Positions 17,426 through 27,328 of a DNA stretch of 64,000 nucleotides are shown here, piece by piece (position 1 is the first letter of the stretch; each line of letters begins with the position of its first letter). Origin of the DNA: Myxococcales bacterium (GTDB lineage: Bacteria > Myxococcota_A > Polyangia > Polyangiales > Polyangiaceae). The notes under the pieces are model-generated. The model was given only the letters and a program-made list of their open reading frames with translations. It made no database searches and was not told where the DNA came from. The DNA lies in assembly GCA_004193285.1 (NCBI GenBank), contig SECP01000046.1:1-64000 (forward strand). The letters run 5' to 3'. A program made the translations under genes and the position numbers.

Positions 17426-17873
17426 CGGAGACTCGACGGGTACGGTTCTGCTTTTTGGCTGATACGGCGCGCTTGTCTTGGAGGCGGGCGCGTTTGGCGG
17501 CGCGCGAAGGCTTGGTGGGGCGCCGCGCTTTGGGGACGACGAGGGCGCGCGCGATGAGCTCGGAAAGCCGCTGGCGTGCGTCCTCCAAGTTTTTGGGTTG
17601 GTTGCGCGTGACTTGGCTCACGATGAGGATGCGCCCCTCCGCATCTAGCCGATGAGCAGCCAGCGCTCGCAGGCGCGCTTTCACGCTCGCGGTGAGCGAC
17701 TCCGAGGCCTCGAAGTCGAAGCGGAGCTCGACCTTGCTCGATACCTTGTTGACGTTCTGACCGCCGGGCCCCGAAGAGCGCACTGCCGCCCACACGAGCT
17801 CCCGCTCGGGAACGACGACTCCTGCGCGTACGACCAGGTCTTCCACGGGCGCGGCAACCGTAGCATCGGTCAC
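17418..17873 (-). CDS. arfB: Alternative ribosome-rescue factor / peptidyl-tRNA hydrolase ArfB
   Basis: 151 aa. The release-factor-like domain carries the GGQ catalytic motif in RSSGPGGQNVNKVSSKVELRF, with the SS-K-V-x-L-R strand typical of YaeJ/ArfB. The C-terminal tail is very basic (KPSRAAKRARLQDKRAVSAKK), as needed to thread into the empty mRNA channel of stalled ribosomes. ArfB hydrolyses peptidyl-tRNA on ribosomes lacking a stop codon, independently of tmRNA. The length matches the family (about 140 aa). Confidence 0.93.
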   Translation of the reverse strand: MTDATVAAPVEDLVVRAGVVVPERELVWAAVRSSGPGGQNVNKVSSKVELRFDFEASESLTASVKARLRALAAHRLDAEGRILIVSQVTRNQPKNLEDARQRLSELIARALVVPKARRPTKPSRAAKRARLQDKRAVSAKKQNRTRRVSDD

Positions 17874-18105
17874 GAGCCCTCGGGACGCTTATGGAAGCAG
17901 GAAAACCACGCCATTTATGAGCGCGGCTCGATCCGAGTGCCCTCGCCCCGAGCTCGCTCGGGCGCGTCTGAGAGGAGGCATTAATGTGCGACGTGTTGCT
18001 GCCGTAGGGCGGGGTGGGCGACAGCGGCTACCGGCTCGCGCGAGCGGGCGAGTGGCGGCTTCGTACACGGCCTTGCCTCGTTAGCCCTACTGTTGAAGGT
18101 TGGAC

Positions 18106-21100
18106 ATGACTGCACCTTGGGTTCGGATCGGTTTGTCGTGCCTCGTGGGGTTCGGCATGGCTTTGGGTTCCGCCCAAGCGCTCGCCGCGGATTTGGTGGT
18201 CGACGGCAACGTCACCACCAACGCGTGCGCGGGCGGCACCATCATCAATGGCGGGCGCGGCTGTCGCTACGGCGGTGAGCTCAGCTTCGACAACATCACG
18301 CTGAAGAACGGCGCGGTCATCGAGGTCGCGAGCTACGACAACTCCGCCAACAAGGCCACGCTCGGGAACTTGGTCCTGAAGGCGACCGGCAACATCACCA
18401 TCGACGCCACCTCGCGCATCACCGCGCGCGGGCGCGGCTACCAGGCGCTGCTTTGCGACAATGGTCCTGGGCCGTTCACGCTTTCGGGCGGTCGCGGCGG
18501 CTGTTCGGTGCTGGACTCGGGCGGCGGCGGCGCGCACTTCGGGCGCGGCGGCAAAGGCACCAAGGATTGCTTCGTGGTCGCGCCGGCGGACAGTTGCCAG
18601 TTTCCGCAGGAGTGGGAGGAGGCGTGCGGCCACAACAGCGGCGGCGCATGCGTGAGTGACGCCGACCAAGATCCGCTCATGTCCGGCGTTCAAACTTGCT
18701 ACGGCACGAGCGGCACCGGCACCACCGGCGACGAGCTCCCGAGCGTCGCCGGCGTCTCCTACTGGCATCACATTCTGGACGCCGAGTTCGGGGCGGCTGG
18801 CGGTGACAAAGGTTGTCGGGACGGCTACGAAGCCGGCAACTGGGGCGGCGACGGCGGCGGGCGCATCGTGCTCTTCGCCGGCAAGACCGGCAGCGTCGTC
18901 ACGATCGACGGCCGCATCACTTCGGACGGCATGCGCGGCTGCGCGGTCGGTAACGACTCCGCGGGCGGCGGCGCGGGCGGAACCATCCTCGTCATCGGCG
19001 ATACCGTTACCGTCGGTCCGACCGCGCGCATCTCCGCGCGCGGCGGCCGCGGTGGCGACTCTCAGCCAAAAGCCCTCGCCTGCACCCAGAACAGCGACTG
19101 CGGGAGCGGTCAGCTCTGCCGCACGTTCACGGAGCCGGCCTCGGGCAACAGCTACAAGCGCTGCGACCCTGCGAACTGCACTCCCTCGCGGCCCAATTCG
19201 CCGTTTTGCGACGCCGGTTACGTCCGCCGCAACTTGGGCGGCAACCTCGGCAACGTGTGCGTGCCGACGAGCAGCGACCCGCTCAGCTGGAACACGTGCA
19301 CGAACAACGCTGGCTGCGACACGCAGAGCCCAACCGAGTGCAGCTCGGCCGCGGGTTGCCTATGCCTGACCTTGGGCGGCGACGCGGGGCAGCGCTGCGT
19401 GCCGAACAATCAGGCCATCTGCGACTACCTGGACGTCGGTGAAAACGAGGACGAGTGCAAAGGTAGCCAGAACAGCGGCACCTGCGACGACTGCGCGGGC
19501 GGCGGTGGCGGCGGCATCATCAACGTGCAGTCACGCGTCAACAACATCGACCCTCGCTCGATCTTCGACGTCCGTGGCGGCTACGGCGGCATTTGTCCGA
19601 TTTGCGCAGGCGAAGCAGGCGCGGGCGCCGGCGAGCTACAAATCGACGCCGCCTACGTGGGAGAGATTTGCGACAATAAAGACAATGATTTCAACGGGCT
19701 CGTGGACGACGGGATCCCGCAGATCACGTGCGCGGGAGGCGCAAAAATCGACGCCTGCACCGCGGGCAACCCGAACACTTGCCCGACCGTGAACCAGTGC
19801 AACGGCCCGGTCACCGACACCCGCCCGCGCTTTGCGGTGGTGGTGGATACGTCCGGCTCCATGCTCTTGGACAATGACGGCGAGCCTCGCTTCGGCGATG
19901 GCTCGGTGACCTACCCGGGCGTGAACGGCGCCGATACTCGGTTGTACAACGCGAAGGGCGCGCTGTCCGACGTGCTCGCGGCGTTCCCGGAGAGCGACTA
20001 CGCGCTCGCTCGTTACTACCAAGATACCGGCTTGAACCGGAGCTGCCAGACGGCGAACTGGTTCGAGTGCGCGCAAAGCTGCTGCAGCTACGACGACCCC
20101 GCCGACAACGTGACGCCGGCGTACCCGTACTACTACCCAGACGGCCAGTGCGTTCCGAGCCAGCTCTACAGCGGAGGCCTCGCTGCCGAGAACTCACTGG
20201 GCTCGCTGAGCTCGAACATCAACATCGGTTGGTCCACCCCCACCGCTGACTGCATCAACTACTCCGGTAGCTGCGGCCCGCCCAAGCGCGGCGCGCAATA
20301 CCTCGTGGATTTCTCGCAGCCGCTCAGCAGCTACTTGGGCTGGCTCGACAACAAGGAAGCCAACTTTTCGGGCGGCGACCGCGAGCTGCGCGCCACCGGC
20401 CCAACCCCGCTGGCCAGCTCGCTCGAGGCCACCAAGGACTTTCTGACCCCGCGCATCGCGTGCGACAGCGCGGTCCCCTGCCGCAAGTACAACGTCATCC
20501 TCCTCACGGACGGCGCCGAGAGCTGCCAGGGTGACCCAGTCGCGGCCGCGCAAGCGCTGAACGCCGGCATCACGAAGACCATTGGCGGAGTGCCCACGCA
20601 GATCTCGGTGAAGACCTACGTGATTGGGTTCTCCACCCTGGCCGCGGAGACCGCGCAGCTCAACGCCATTGCCGCGGCCGGCGGTACGAGCACGGCCTAC
20701 TTCGTGAAGAGCCGTTCGGAGCTGGCCAACACCCTCGCGACCATCATTTCCGACAGCTTCGTGTTCGAGAAGTGCAACGGCAAGGACGACGATTGCGACG
20801 GCGCGATCGACGAAGACTTTCCCGAGACTCAGCCCCCGACCGGCCCCGGCCTGGTGTGTGACGACGGGCAGCTCGGCGCGTGCAAGGGCACGGGCCACTT
20901 CGTCTGCAAAGCGGACCAATCGGGCAGTTACTGCAAGATCGACGACGCCGGCATCCCCACCAGCAAAGAGGTGTGCAACGGAATCGACGACAACTGCAAC
21001 GGCCTGGTGGACGAGAGCACGGTGCTCAATCCGCTCAACTGCGAGCCCTGCGTCGCGCAGCCGGAGATCTGCGACAAGCAAGACAACGACTGCGACGGAC

Positions 21101-22623
21101 AGGTCGACGAGGTCGCGGACCTAGTGGACGACAACCAGCCGTGCGGCTCGGACATCGGCCAGTGCAACCCGGGCAGCACGGTGTGCGTGGACGGAAACTT
21201 GCAGTGCCAGGGACCGACGGGGCCCACCGCCGAGACGTGCGACGGCTTCGACAACGACTGCGACAACGTGGTGGATGGCATGAGCCAAGCTTGTTACGTC
21301 GTCCCTGCGGGCTCTCCGAATACGGATCCGGAGAGCTACTCCAAAGGCGTGTGCCACAAGGGCTCGTGGAAGTGCACGGCGGTGCTCGGCAGCGGCGTGC
21401 CCAACTGGGGCAACGGCATGCAAGCCGCCTCTTGCGCGGAGCAGAAGACGCCGACCATCGAGGTCTGCGACGGCCTGGACAACGACTGCGACGGCGTCGT
21501 GGACGACGTGACCGACGGCGTGAAGGTCGTCGGTCAGCCGTGCTGCAACGAGCTCGACTCCGAGCTCTGCAACGTGGGCCAGTGCACGCTGGGCACCTAC
21601 GCTTGCTCCGGCAAGAAGGTGGTATGCCAAAACGCCGGCTCACACGGGCAGGAAGCATGCGACGGCGTGGACAACGACTGTGACGGCACGGTCGACGACA
21701 TCGCTACCCTCGGGGACAAGTGCACCACGCTCGGCGGCTGCCCGGGAAAAATCGCGTGCGACTCCGAAAACAAGAAGCCGGTGTGCGTGGAGGATGGCGC
21801 GGGCAGCCTCGAAGTGTGCAACGGCAAAGACGACGACTGCGACGGCAGCATCGACGAAACGGACGACGTCGAGAAGAACGACCCCGAGATTGGCAAGGTC
21901 TGCGACGCAGTCATGGCTCCGAACGACCAGGCGCCTTGCATGAGCGGTCACCAGGTGTGCGGTCCGCAAGGAACCATCGAGTGCGTCGGCGCGGTGCACC
22001 CGAAGAAGGAGGTGTGCGACCTCAAAGACAACGATTGCGACGGCGTGGCCGACGCGCTCGCGGCTTGTGCGGGCTTGAACGCCTGCATCGACGGCCAGTG
22101 CAACGAGCCTTGCCGCGGCGGTGAGTTCCCGTGCCCGGGCGGCTACCAGTGCCAGGCCCACGGCGGAAAGAAGTACTGCGTTCCCACTAGCTGCCGCGAC
22201 GAGAACTGCCCCGCGGGCGCTCATTGCCTGAACGATCGCTGCGTGCTGGACGGCACCGGCGCAGGTGGAGAAGGCAACACCCCCGGCGCTTCCGGCGAAA
22301 CGAACGGCACCGCAGGAACGCCGAACGAAGACGGCGGTGCCGACAGCGGCAGCGGCAGCGGCGGCGACGGAGCGACCGGCAACGAGCCGGCGGCAGGCGA
22401 GGGAGGCACGAGCTCCGGCGGAAAAGCTGGCAGCAGCGGTAGCGGCGGTACGGCCCCGGCGCGCGAGGACCGCGGAGTTTACGGCGTGGTCACCGGCGGC
22501 GGCGGCTGCGAGTGCCGGACCCGGCCCGCAAGGGGTGGTGAAGCGGCGCTCGCGGGGTCGCTCCTCTTGCTGGGAGCCGTCATCGCCCGACGCCGACGCG
22601 TGCGCGAAGGGAGGGCAGCCTGA
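18106..22623 (+). CDS. Giant surface protein: Gly-rich front, vWA domain, MopE-type metal-binding repeats, MYXO-CTERM-like end
   Basis: 1505 aa from the ATG at 18106 (GAAGG ribosome site; the TTG two codons earlier is less likely). A signal peptide ends at ALAADL. Residues about 25-560 are Gly-rich, with Cys clusters, and resemble myxobacterial surface proteins. A von Willebrand A domain follows (VVVDTSGSMLLD, VILLTDGAESC), with an intact MIDAS DxSxS. After this come about nine Cu/Ca-binding MopE-like repeats (CNGKDDDCDGAIDE, CDGLDNDCDGVVDD and variants). A Cys-rich stretch and Gly/Ser linker precede a terminal CEC, hydrophobic helix and Arg-rich end, the layout of MYXO-CTERM sorting signals. 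It probably sits on the cell surface as a metal-dependent adhesin. It is coupled to the next gene. Confidence 0.85.
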   Translation: MTAPWVRIGLSCLVGFGMALGSAQALAADLVVDGNVTTNACAGGTIINGGRGCRYGGELSFDNITLKNGAVIEVASYDNSANKATLGNLVLKATGNITIDATSRITARGRGYQALLCDNGPGPFTLSGGRGGCSVLDSGGGGAHFGRGGKGTKDCFVVAPADSCQFPQEWEEACGHNSGGACVSDADQDPLMSGVQTCYGTSGTGTTGDELPSVAGVSYWHHILDAEFGAAGGDKGCRDGYEAGNWGGDGGGRIVLFAGKTGSVVTIDGRITSDGMRGCAVGNDSAGGGAGGTILVIGDTVTVGPTARISARGGRGGDSQPKALACTQNSDCGSGQLCRTFTEPASGNSYKRCDPANCTPSRPNSPFCDAGYVRRNLGGNLGNVCVPTSSDPLSWNTCTNNAGCDTQSPTECSSAAGCLCLTLGGDAGQRCVPNNQAICDYLDVGENEDECKGSQNSGTCDDCAGGGGGGIINVQSRVNNIDPRSIFDVRGGYGGICPICAGEAGAGAGELQIDAAYVGEICDNKDNDFNGLVDDGIPQITCAGGAKIDACTAGNPNTCPTVNQCNGPVTDTRPRFAVVVDTSGSMLLDNDGEPRFGDGSVTYPGVNGADTRLYNAKGALSDVLAAFPESDYALARYYQDTGLNRSCQTANWFECAQSCCSYDDPADNVTPAYPYYYPDGQCVPSQLYSGGLAAENSLGSLSSNINIGWSTPTADCINYSGSCGPPKRGAQYLVDFSQPLSSYLGWLDNKEANFSGGDRELRATGPTPLASSLEATKDFLTPRIACDSAVPCRKYNVILLTDGAESCQGDPVAAAQALNAGITKTIGGVPTQISVKTYVIGFSTLAAETAQLNAIAAAGGTSTAYFVKSRSELANTLATIISDSFVFEKCNGKDDDCDGAIDEDFPETQPPTGPGLVCDDGQLGACKGTGHFVCKADQSGSYCKIDDAGIPTSKEVCNGIDDNCNGLVDESTVLNPLNCEPCVAQPEICDKQDNDCDGQVDEVADLVDDNQPCGSDIGQCNPGSTVCVDGNLQCQGPTGPTAETCDGFDNDCDNVVDGMSQACYVVPAGSPNTDPESYSKGVCHKGSWKCTAVLGSGVPNWGNGMQAASCAEQKTPTIEVCDGLDNDCDGVVDDVTDGVKVVGQPCCNELDSELCNVGQCTLGTYACSGKKVVCQNAGSHGQEACDGVDNDCDGTVDDIATLGDKCTTLGGCPGKIACDSENKKPVCVEDGAGSLEVCNGKDDDCDGSIDETDDVEKNDPEIGKVCDAVMAPNDQAPCMSGHQVCGPQGTIECVGAVHPKKEVCDLKDNDCDGVADALAACAGLNACIDGQCNEPCRGGEFPCPGGYQCQAHGGKKYCVPTSCRDENCPAGAHCLNDRCVLDGTGAGGEGNTPGASGETNGTAGTPNEDGGADSGSGSGGDGATGNEPAAGEGGTSSGGKAGSSGSGGTAPAREDRGVYGVVTGGGGCECRTRPARGGEAALAGSLLLLGAVIARRRRVREGRAA

Positions 22624-24812
22624 TGCGCAGCCTTTGCGCCACGAAGATCTGGCTGGGCGCCGCCCTGCTGAGCGTCGCCACCGGCATGACCGGCTGCACC
22701 ACCGAACCGGCCTGCTTCCGCGACTGCGTGGAGGAAGCTCCCTCGGCCACCGGCGGCAGCGCCGGTACGGGCGGATTGGAGACGGGCGGCAGCTTCATGC
22801 TGGGCACCGGTGGCGACGACGACCCCGGCACTGGGAACAAGCCCAGCGGCGGAGGACCAGCGGCGGGAGGTGCCGGGTCGGACTGCGAAGGGGTAGACCT
22901 GAAGACCGACCCCAATAACTGCGGTGAATGCGGCAACCCCTGCCTCATCACGGGCGCGGACGCGGCGTGCGTCAACGGCAAGTGCACCCTCGAGCAATGC
23001 CGCCCGGGCCGATACGATTTGAACGGGAAGGTGGGGGACGGCTGCGAGTACGCCTGCGATGGCGACCCCACCAACGACGAGACGTGCAACTTCGAGGACG
23101 ACGATTGCGACGGCCTCAAGGACGAAGGTTTCGATCTCGACAGCGACCCCGAGACCTGCGGCTCCTGTAAGCCATGCGACTTGCTCCACGCGACCGCAAA
23201 GTGTGAAGTCGGAGTCTGCAAGGTCGACGAGTGTGAGCCGGGGTTCTTCAAGATTGGCGACGACGACGCCAGTGGCTGCAACTACCCCTGCCAGTACCGC
23301 GACAAGAACAAGGCGGTTTGCACGCCGCCCGCCGCCGGTCAGCCCAATCCGAACGGCTGCGGCGTCGAGGTGTGCGACGACGTCGACCAAGATTGCGACG
23401 GTGACTTTGGCGACGTCGAGGACGAAAATAGCGCGTGCTCGGATTTCTGTTTCAACGACAGCTGCGAAGGAGAATGCAGCTTCGGTACCACCCAGTGCAT
23501 CGGCTCCGTGCTCGTGTGTATTCCCGGCAAGACGCCTACTGCCGAGGTGTGTGACGGCAAGGACAACGATTGCAACGGCACGCCGGACGACGGCTTCGAG
23601 CTCGACACCAACACCGAAAACTGCGGCGCTTGCGGCAATTCTTGCGTCGGAAAGCTGCCCCACGCGTTCGGCAAGTGCGTCAACAGCGCGTGCGTCATCG
23701 ACTTGTGCGAGACCGACTACGGCGATTACGACAAGACGAAGGCCGGCTGCGAGCTGTGCCCGGTGACTCCGGTTCGCCCCGAGTCTTGCAACGGTAAGGA
23801 CGACGACTGCAACGGCGTCGTCGACGATGGCACCCTAACTCCTCCCGCAACCGGAGCGAGCGCGGGCGTGAACAGCTTCTGCAAGCAGCGGAGCGGTACC
23901 TTGTGCGACAACGTGCCGATTCGTTGCGACAAGGCCGCGGGCGGCTGGGTGTGCGACTACCCCGAGCACGTAGAAACGGCGGCCGGCAAAGTCGTGATCA
24001 CGGAGAGCTTGTGCGACGGCTGGGACGGCAACTGCGACGGCCAGAAGGACGAAGCCTTCCTGGACCTGGGCAAGACCTGCAACGACGGCAAGCTCGGAGT
24101 TTGCCTGGATTTCGGCAAGATCGCGTGCAGTCCAACCGACGCGACGAAGACCTTCTGCAACATTTCCCTTCCGCCCAATCCCCCCGCTTCCTCCGCCGAG
24201 GTGTGCAACGGCTTGGACGACGACTGCGACGGTGACATCGACGAAGGCACGGACGAGATGGTGCGTATCAAGCGCAACGGGCTCGACTTCTTCATCGACG
24301 TCTACGAAGCCTCACGCCCCGACGCGACCGACTCTGCGGTGGGCACGGACGAGACGCACCGCTGCGGCGTGGCCGATCGTCTGCCCTGGACCAACGCCTC
24401 CTTCGACGAAGCCTCGGAGGCGTGCCTCGCCAGCGGCAAACGCCTTTGCCACATCAAAGAGCTCGAGGAAGCCTGCGAAGGCCTCAACAACGACGCGTAC
24501 CCGTACGGCAACGCCTACGTGCTCGCCACCTGCAACGGCGCTGACGCTCCCGGAAGCGCAGCGGCGCCGACCGGCTCCTTCATGAGCTGCTTTTCGGACG
24601 ATGGCGTCTACGACCTCTCCGGCAACGTCTCGGAGTGGAGCGATAGCAAGCAGGGCGCCACCACCGGCACTCCCAAGTACGACATCATGTCGCTCCACGG
24701 CGGGTCGTTCCTCACGCCGCAAAACGGCCTCACGTGCAAGTTCGACTTCGACGTCATCAGCACGAACGCGGTGCTACCCAGCCTCGGGTTCCGCTGCTGC
24801 GACGACCCGTGA
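22623..24812 (+). CDS. MopE-repeat lipoprotein with C-terminal FGE/sulfatase-modifying-factor-like domain
   Basis: 729 aa. The start ATG overlaps the stop of the giant vWA gene (TGATG), so the two are translationally coupled. Lipobox TGMTGC is followed by a Gly-rich linker, then EGF-like Cys pairs (CGECGNPC) and about six MopE-type repeats (CNFEDDDCDGLKDE, CDGKDNDCNGTPDD, CNGLDDDCDGDIDE). The last 180 residues form a formylglycine-generating-enzyme-like domain (WTNASFDEASEACLASGKRLCHI, YDLSGNVSEWSDS, HGGSFLTP, GFRCCDDP). Such domains in surface proteins often serve as binding folds; catalytic cysteines cannot be assigned with confidence. Together the pair looks like a two-part surface structure. 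Confidence 0.83.
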   Translation: MRSLCATKIWLGAALLSVATGMTGCTTEPACFRDCVEEAPSATGGSAGTGGLETGGSFMLGTGGDDDPGTGNKPSGGGPAAGGAGSDCEGVDLKTDPNNCGECGNPCLITGADAACVNGKCTLEQCRPGRYDLNGKVGDGCEYACDGDPTNDETCNFEDDDCDGLKDEGFDLDSDPETCGSCKPCDLLHATAKCEVGVCKVDECEPGFFKIGDDDASGCNYPCQYRDKNKAVCTPPAAGQPNPNGCGVEVCDDVDQDCDGDFGDVEDENSACSDFCFNDSCEGECSFGTTQCIGSVLVCIPGKTPTAEVCDGKDNDCNGTPDDGFELDTNTENCGACGNSCVGKLPHAFGKCVNSACVIDLCETDYGDYDKTKAGCELCPVTPVRPESCNGKDDDCNGVVDDGTLTPPATGASAGVNSFCKQRSGTLCDNVPIRCDKAAGGWVCDYPEHVETAAGKVVITESLCDGWDGNCDGQKDEAFLDLGKTCNDGKLGVCLDFGKIACSPTDATKTFCNISLPPNPPASSAEVCNGLDDDCDGDIDEGTDEMVRIKRNGLDFFIDVYEASRPDATDSAVGTDETHRCGVADRLPWTNASFDEASEACLASGKRLCHIKELEEACEGLNNDAYPYGNAYVLATCNGADAPGSAAAPTGSFMSCFSDDGVYDLSGNVSEWSDSKQGATTGTPKYDIMSLHGGSFLTPQNGLTCKFDFDVISTNAVLPSLGFRCCDDP

Positions 24813-24831
24813 GTCGCCGCGGCGTGCGCCG

Positions 24832-25731
24832 TTACTTGACCTCGAAGCCGTAAACGAACGCGTCAGTGGGGCCCAGCCTGCCCGCGGGCCCCTTCACGGT
24901 AGCGATATAGAGCGTCCTGTCGGTCGCCCAAAAGAGCCCCGCCTCTTCGCTGCCGTCCGGGCACTTGGTCGTGTAGTTGATGGATGTGCGGCCTGGCTTG
25001 TCCACCATACCGCCCATCTTCATCTTGTCGCTGCAGCGGCCGAACAGGTTCATGGCCAGCTTCAAGAACACCTTCTCGCTTAGCTTGCCCTCCGGGCGCG
25101 GCAGCTTGCGAATGGAGTACACCGCGCCGTCCGCGTGCTTCACCGTGGCGAGCACGTTGCCTTCGCCCGCGGTTACCCCTTGCGGCATCGGCACCGAAAT
25201 TCCCTCCTGCGCGCTGTGATACACCGCAAAGCCCTCCGGCAATGCGGCGGCGGTGGGCGCGGCTTCTTCCGACTTCTTCCCCGAATTGCACGCCGCAATG
25301 CGCCGAAACGGCTTGGCGCAGCTCTCCGGCGCCACGTTGGCGCACACCAAGTCCGTCGCGTCTCGCGCGCAAGTCAGCGCCGCCACGACCACGCTCTCAC
25401 AGCCCTCGGCCGGTGACTCGTACTTGCCGCAGTTCACCCGGCACGCCTCGAACGCGCTCTTTGCGCACTTGGCCTTCACCTTGTCGCACATCTCGAAGCA
25501 CACATCGTGAATCGAGGGGCCTGGAGGCGTCTCCACCGTGGCGGGCTCCGGTGCGGTGGCTGGTGCGCTTTCGGCGGTTTGGGGGGCCGGGGCCGTCTCC
25601 GGCTCGACGCTGGCCACTGCCGCAGACGGAGCCGGGGCGGGCTCGGCGGGCGCGGCCGCCTCCGTCTTGGGACCACAAGCGACCAGCCAAATCCCCCCGA
25701 GCAGGAACGCACGCTGCATCATGGGCGGCAC
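24832..25731 (-). CDS. Lipoprotein with Cys-rich central domain
   Basis: Up to 299 aa (M at 25722 is an equally good start). Lipobox LVAC at about residue 19, then a Pro/Ala/Glu linker to about residue 72. A domain with eight regularly spaced cysteines follows (HDVCFEMCDKVKAKCAKSAFE, CRVNCGKY, CESVVVAALTCA, LVCANVAPESCAKP, ACNSGKK), a pattern seen in myxobacterial Cys-rich lipoproteins. The last 130 residues are a beta-rich domain (AVYHSAQEGISVPMPQGV, LYIATVKGPAGRL). No function is assigned. The gene is convergent with the preceding MopE pair. Confidence 0.7.
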   Translation of the reverse strand: MPPMMQRAFLLGGIWLVACGPKTEAAAPAEPAPAPSAAVASVEPETAPAPQTAESAPATAPEPATVETPPGPSIHDVCFEMCDKVKAKCAKSAFEACRVNCGKYESPAEGCESVVVAALTCARDATDLVCANVAPESCAKPFRRIAACNSGKKSEEAAPTAAALPEGFAVYHSAQEGISVPMPQGVTAGEGNVLATVKHADGAVYSIRKLPRPEGKLSEKVFLKLAMNLFGRCSDKMKMGGMVDKPGRTSINYTTKCPDGSEEAGLFWATDRTLYIATVKGPAGRLGPTDAFVYGFEVK

Positions 25732-25806
25732 CTTACCCAGATCGACGCGTCCATTCCAGCCGCTCGGGGCGGTCTTCCGGCGGCTGAAAAGGAGACGCGC
25801 GCTGGG

Positions 25807-27210
25807 CTATGGGCGGTAGATCGCGACGCTTACGGTGCCTCGGCCGTCGACCCACGCCTCGTAGTCCTCTCCGTTGAGGACCAGCGGGGTCCGTTCGCCG
25901 CTCTTCGCCAGCGTCGGAGGGTCAGTCGCGAACAAGACATCCGACAGCGCCACCTCCGCTGAATTGGAGGCGGACGCGCCGTAGTCGCACCGCTCCTGGA
26001 GCGTGATGGCGACGCCAGCGGCGTCCTCGAGCGCGGTCTGGACGTCCGCGTCCGCCCCTGACGGGTTGAGCCTGGCTTGGGCCACGAGCAGAGGACCGTC
26101 CTCGCCGTCGCTCAGCGCGCCGAAAGAGTAACCGCGCCACCTGAACCAGAGCTCCGTGCCGACGGCCGGGGTGGTGAAGAGGTCCGGCGTAAAGCTGAGG
26201 AACAAGAACGTTGCGCTGCTTCCATCTGCCGTGAATCGCGCGGCCCCTTGCGCTTCCGCGTCGATCCCCTGGTAGGCGACCACGCCCTCGTAGTCCGCTG
26301 ATTCGGTCTTGGCGAACTCGAACGAGGCCGATGCGTCGTTACCGTGTGCGCACGTCGGCGGCTCACCGACCTTCAGCGCGTCTACCAGAGATTGCGCGTC
26401 TTCCGCGATCAGGGAAAGTTTGTAGGTGCCGTCAGTTCGCTCGATGTAGTCCGCGGCGCACTCGTCGACGGCGACGTCCTTTTGGGCCTGCACACCCACG
26501 AGGTAGTCTGCACCGTCGATTTGAACGTGAGCGTCGTGCCCGTTGGCGATGGTGACCGCGGCGTCGCTCTGTATTTCTAGGCTCTGCTGCACCAGAGATC
26601 CGCTGCAAGACGGGTGCTGCTGAGCGCACACGTCTGCGGCGCGCGACACGACGAGAGGGGAAATGGTGCTGTCGTAGCTCATTGCCAGTATCAGCCGACC
26701 GCCTTCGGCATCGCGCAGCTCGAATTGACTGGGGGCCTCCTTGCGGTACACGGGGCCATCCGAGAGCCCGGCTGGCGTTTTACTCACCCAGACTCGTGCG
26801 CCAGGGGGGAAGACGGGCAGCGCGAGGTTGCTCTTGATGGAGGCCCGATACACGACCGCGTCCTCACCACTTCCGGCCTCGAAGTAGACGAGCAGGGACT
26901 CTTCCGTGCTGCGCTCGATCACGCCTGGCCCATCGTACGAGCCGCCCCGCGGTCCAATCTCGGCCGAGCTCTCGAGATGCAACGTCGTCGTCGGCGTCGC
27001 GGAGCAAGGTGTGCCGCCGTCACCGCCTGCACCACTAGCCCCGCCAGGCTCCGCGACCTCGCCCGCGCCTCCTCCCCCCAGGTTTGCTCCGCTTGCTCCG
27101 CTTGCTCCAGCGGCACCGGCGCCCCCTCGGGGAGGTCCGTCGTCGCCAGAGCTGCTGCAAGCAATACCGAGCAAGGCGCTCATCCCCAACCAAAGTGCGA
27201 TCGCTTTCAC
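25807..27210 (-). CDS. Lipoprotein of unknown function
   Basis: 467 aa. Signal peptide with lipobox LGIAC, a Gly/Ala-rich linker (AGASGASGANLGGGG-like), then about 400 residues of beta-rich sequence with four or more cysteines. A motif near the front (GPRGGSYDGPGV, VYRASIKSNLALP, PPGARVWVSKTP) might start a beta-sandwich, and a similar pattern recurs later (FLFLSFTPDLFTTP, GTELWFRWRGYSFG). This could be an internal duplication. No family is recognised. It is one of a group of minus-strand lipoprotein genes here. Confidence 0.65.
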   Translation of the reverse strand: MKAIALWLGMSALLGIACSSSGDDGPPRGGAGAAGASGASGANLGGGGAGEVAEPGGASGAGGDGGTPCSATPTTTLHLESSAEIGPRGGSYDGPGVIERSTEESLLVYFEAGSGEDAVVYRASIKSNLALPVFPPGARVWVSKTPAGLSDGPVYRKEAPSQFELRDAEGGRLILAMSYDSTISPLVVSRAADVCAQQHPSCSGSLVQQSLEIQSDAAVTIANGHDAHVQIDGADYLVGVQAQKDVAVDECAADYIERTDGTYKLSLIAEDAQSLVDALKVGEPPTCAHGNDASASFEFAKTESADYEGVVAYQGIDAEAQGAARFTADGSSATFLFLSFTPDLFTTPAVGTELWFRWRGYSFGALSDGEDGPLLVAQARLNPSGADADVQTALEDAAGVAITLQERCDYGASASNSAEVALSDVLFATDPPTLAKSGERTPLVLNGEDYEAWVDGRGTVSVAIYRP

Positions 27211-27328
27211 GACTAGCTGTCAAAGCAACGGCCGTGCCGAACAGCAGGTGGGGAAATCACGATACATAGCGGCAGCCGTAGCGTCGTCTGGCGCAACTTG
27301 GCAGCTTGCCCAAGCACGACTTGTCAGG

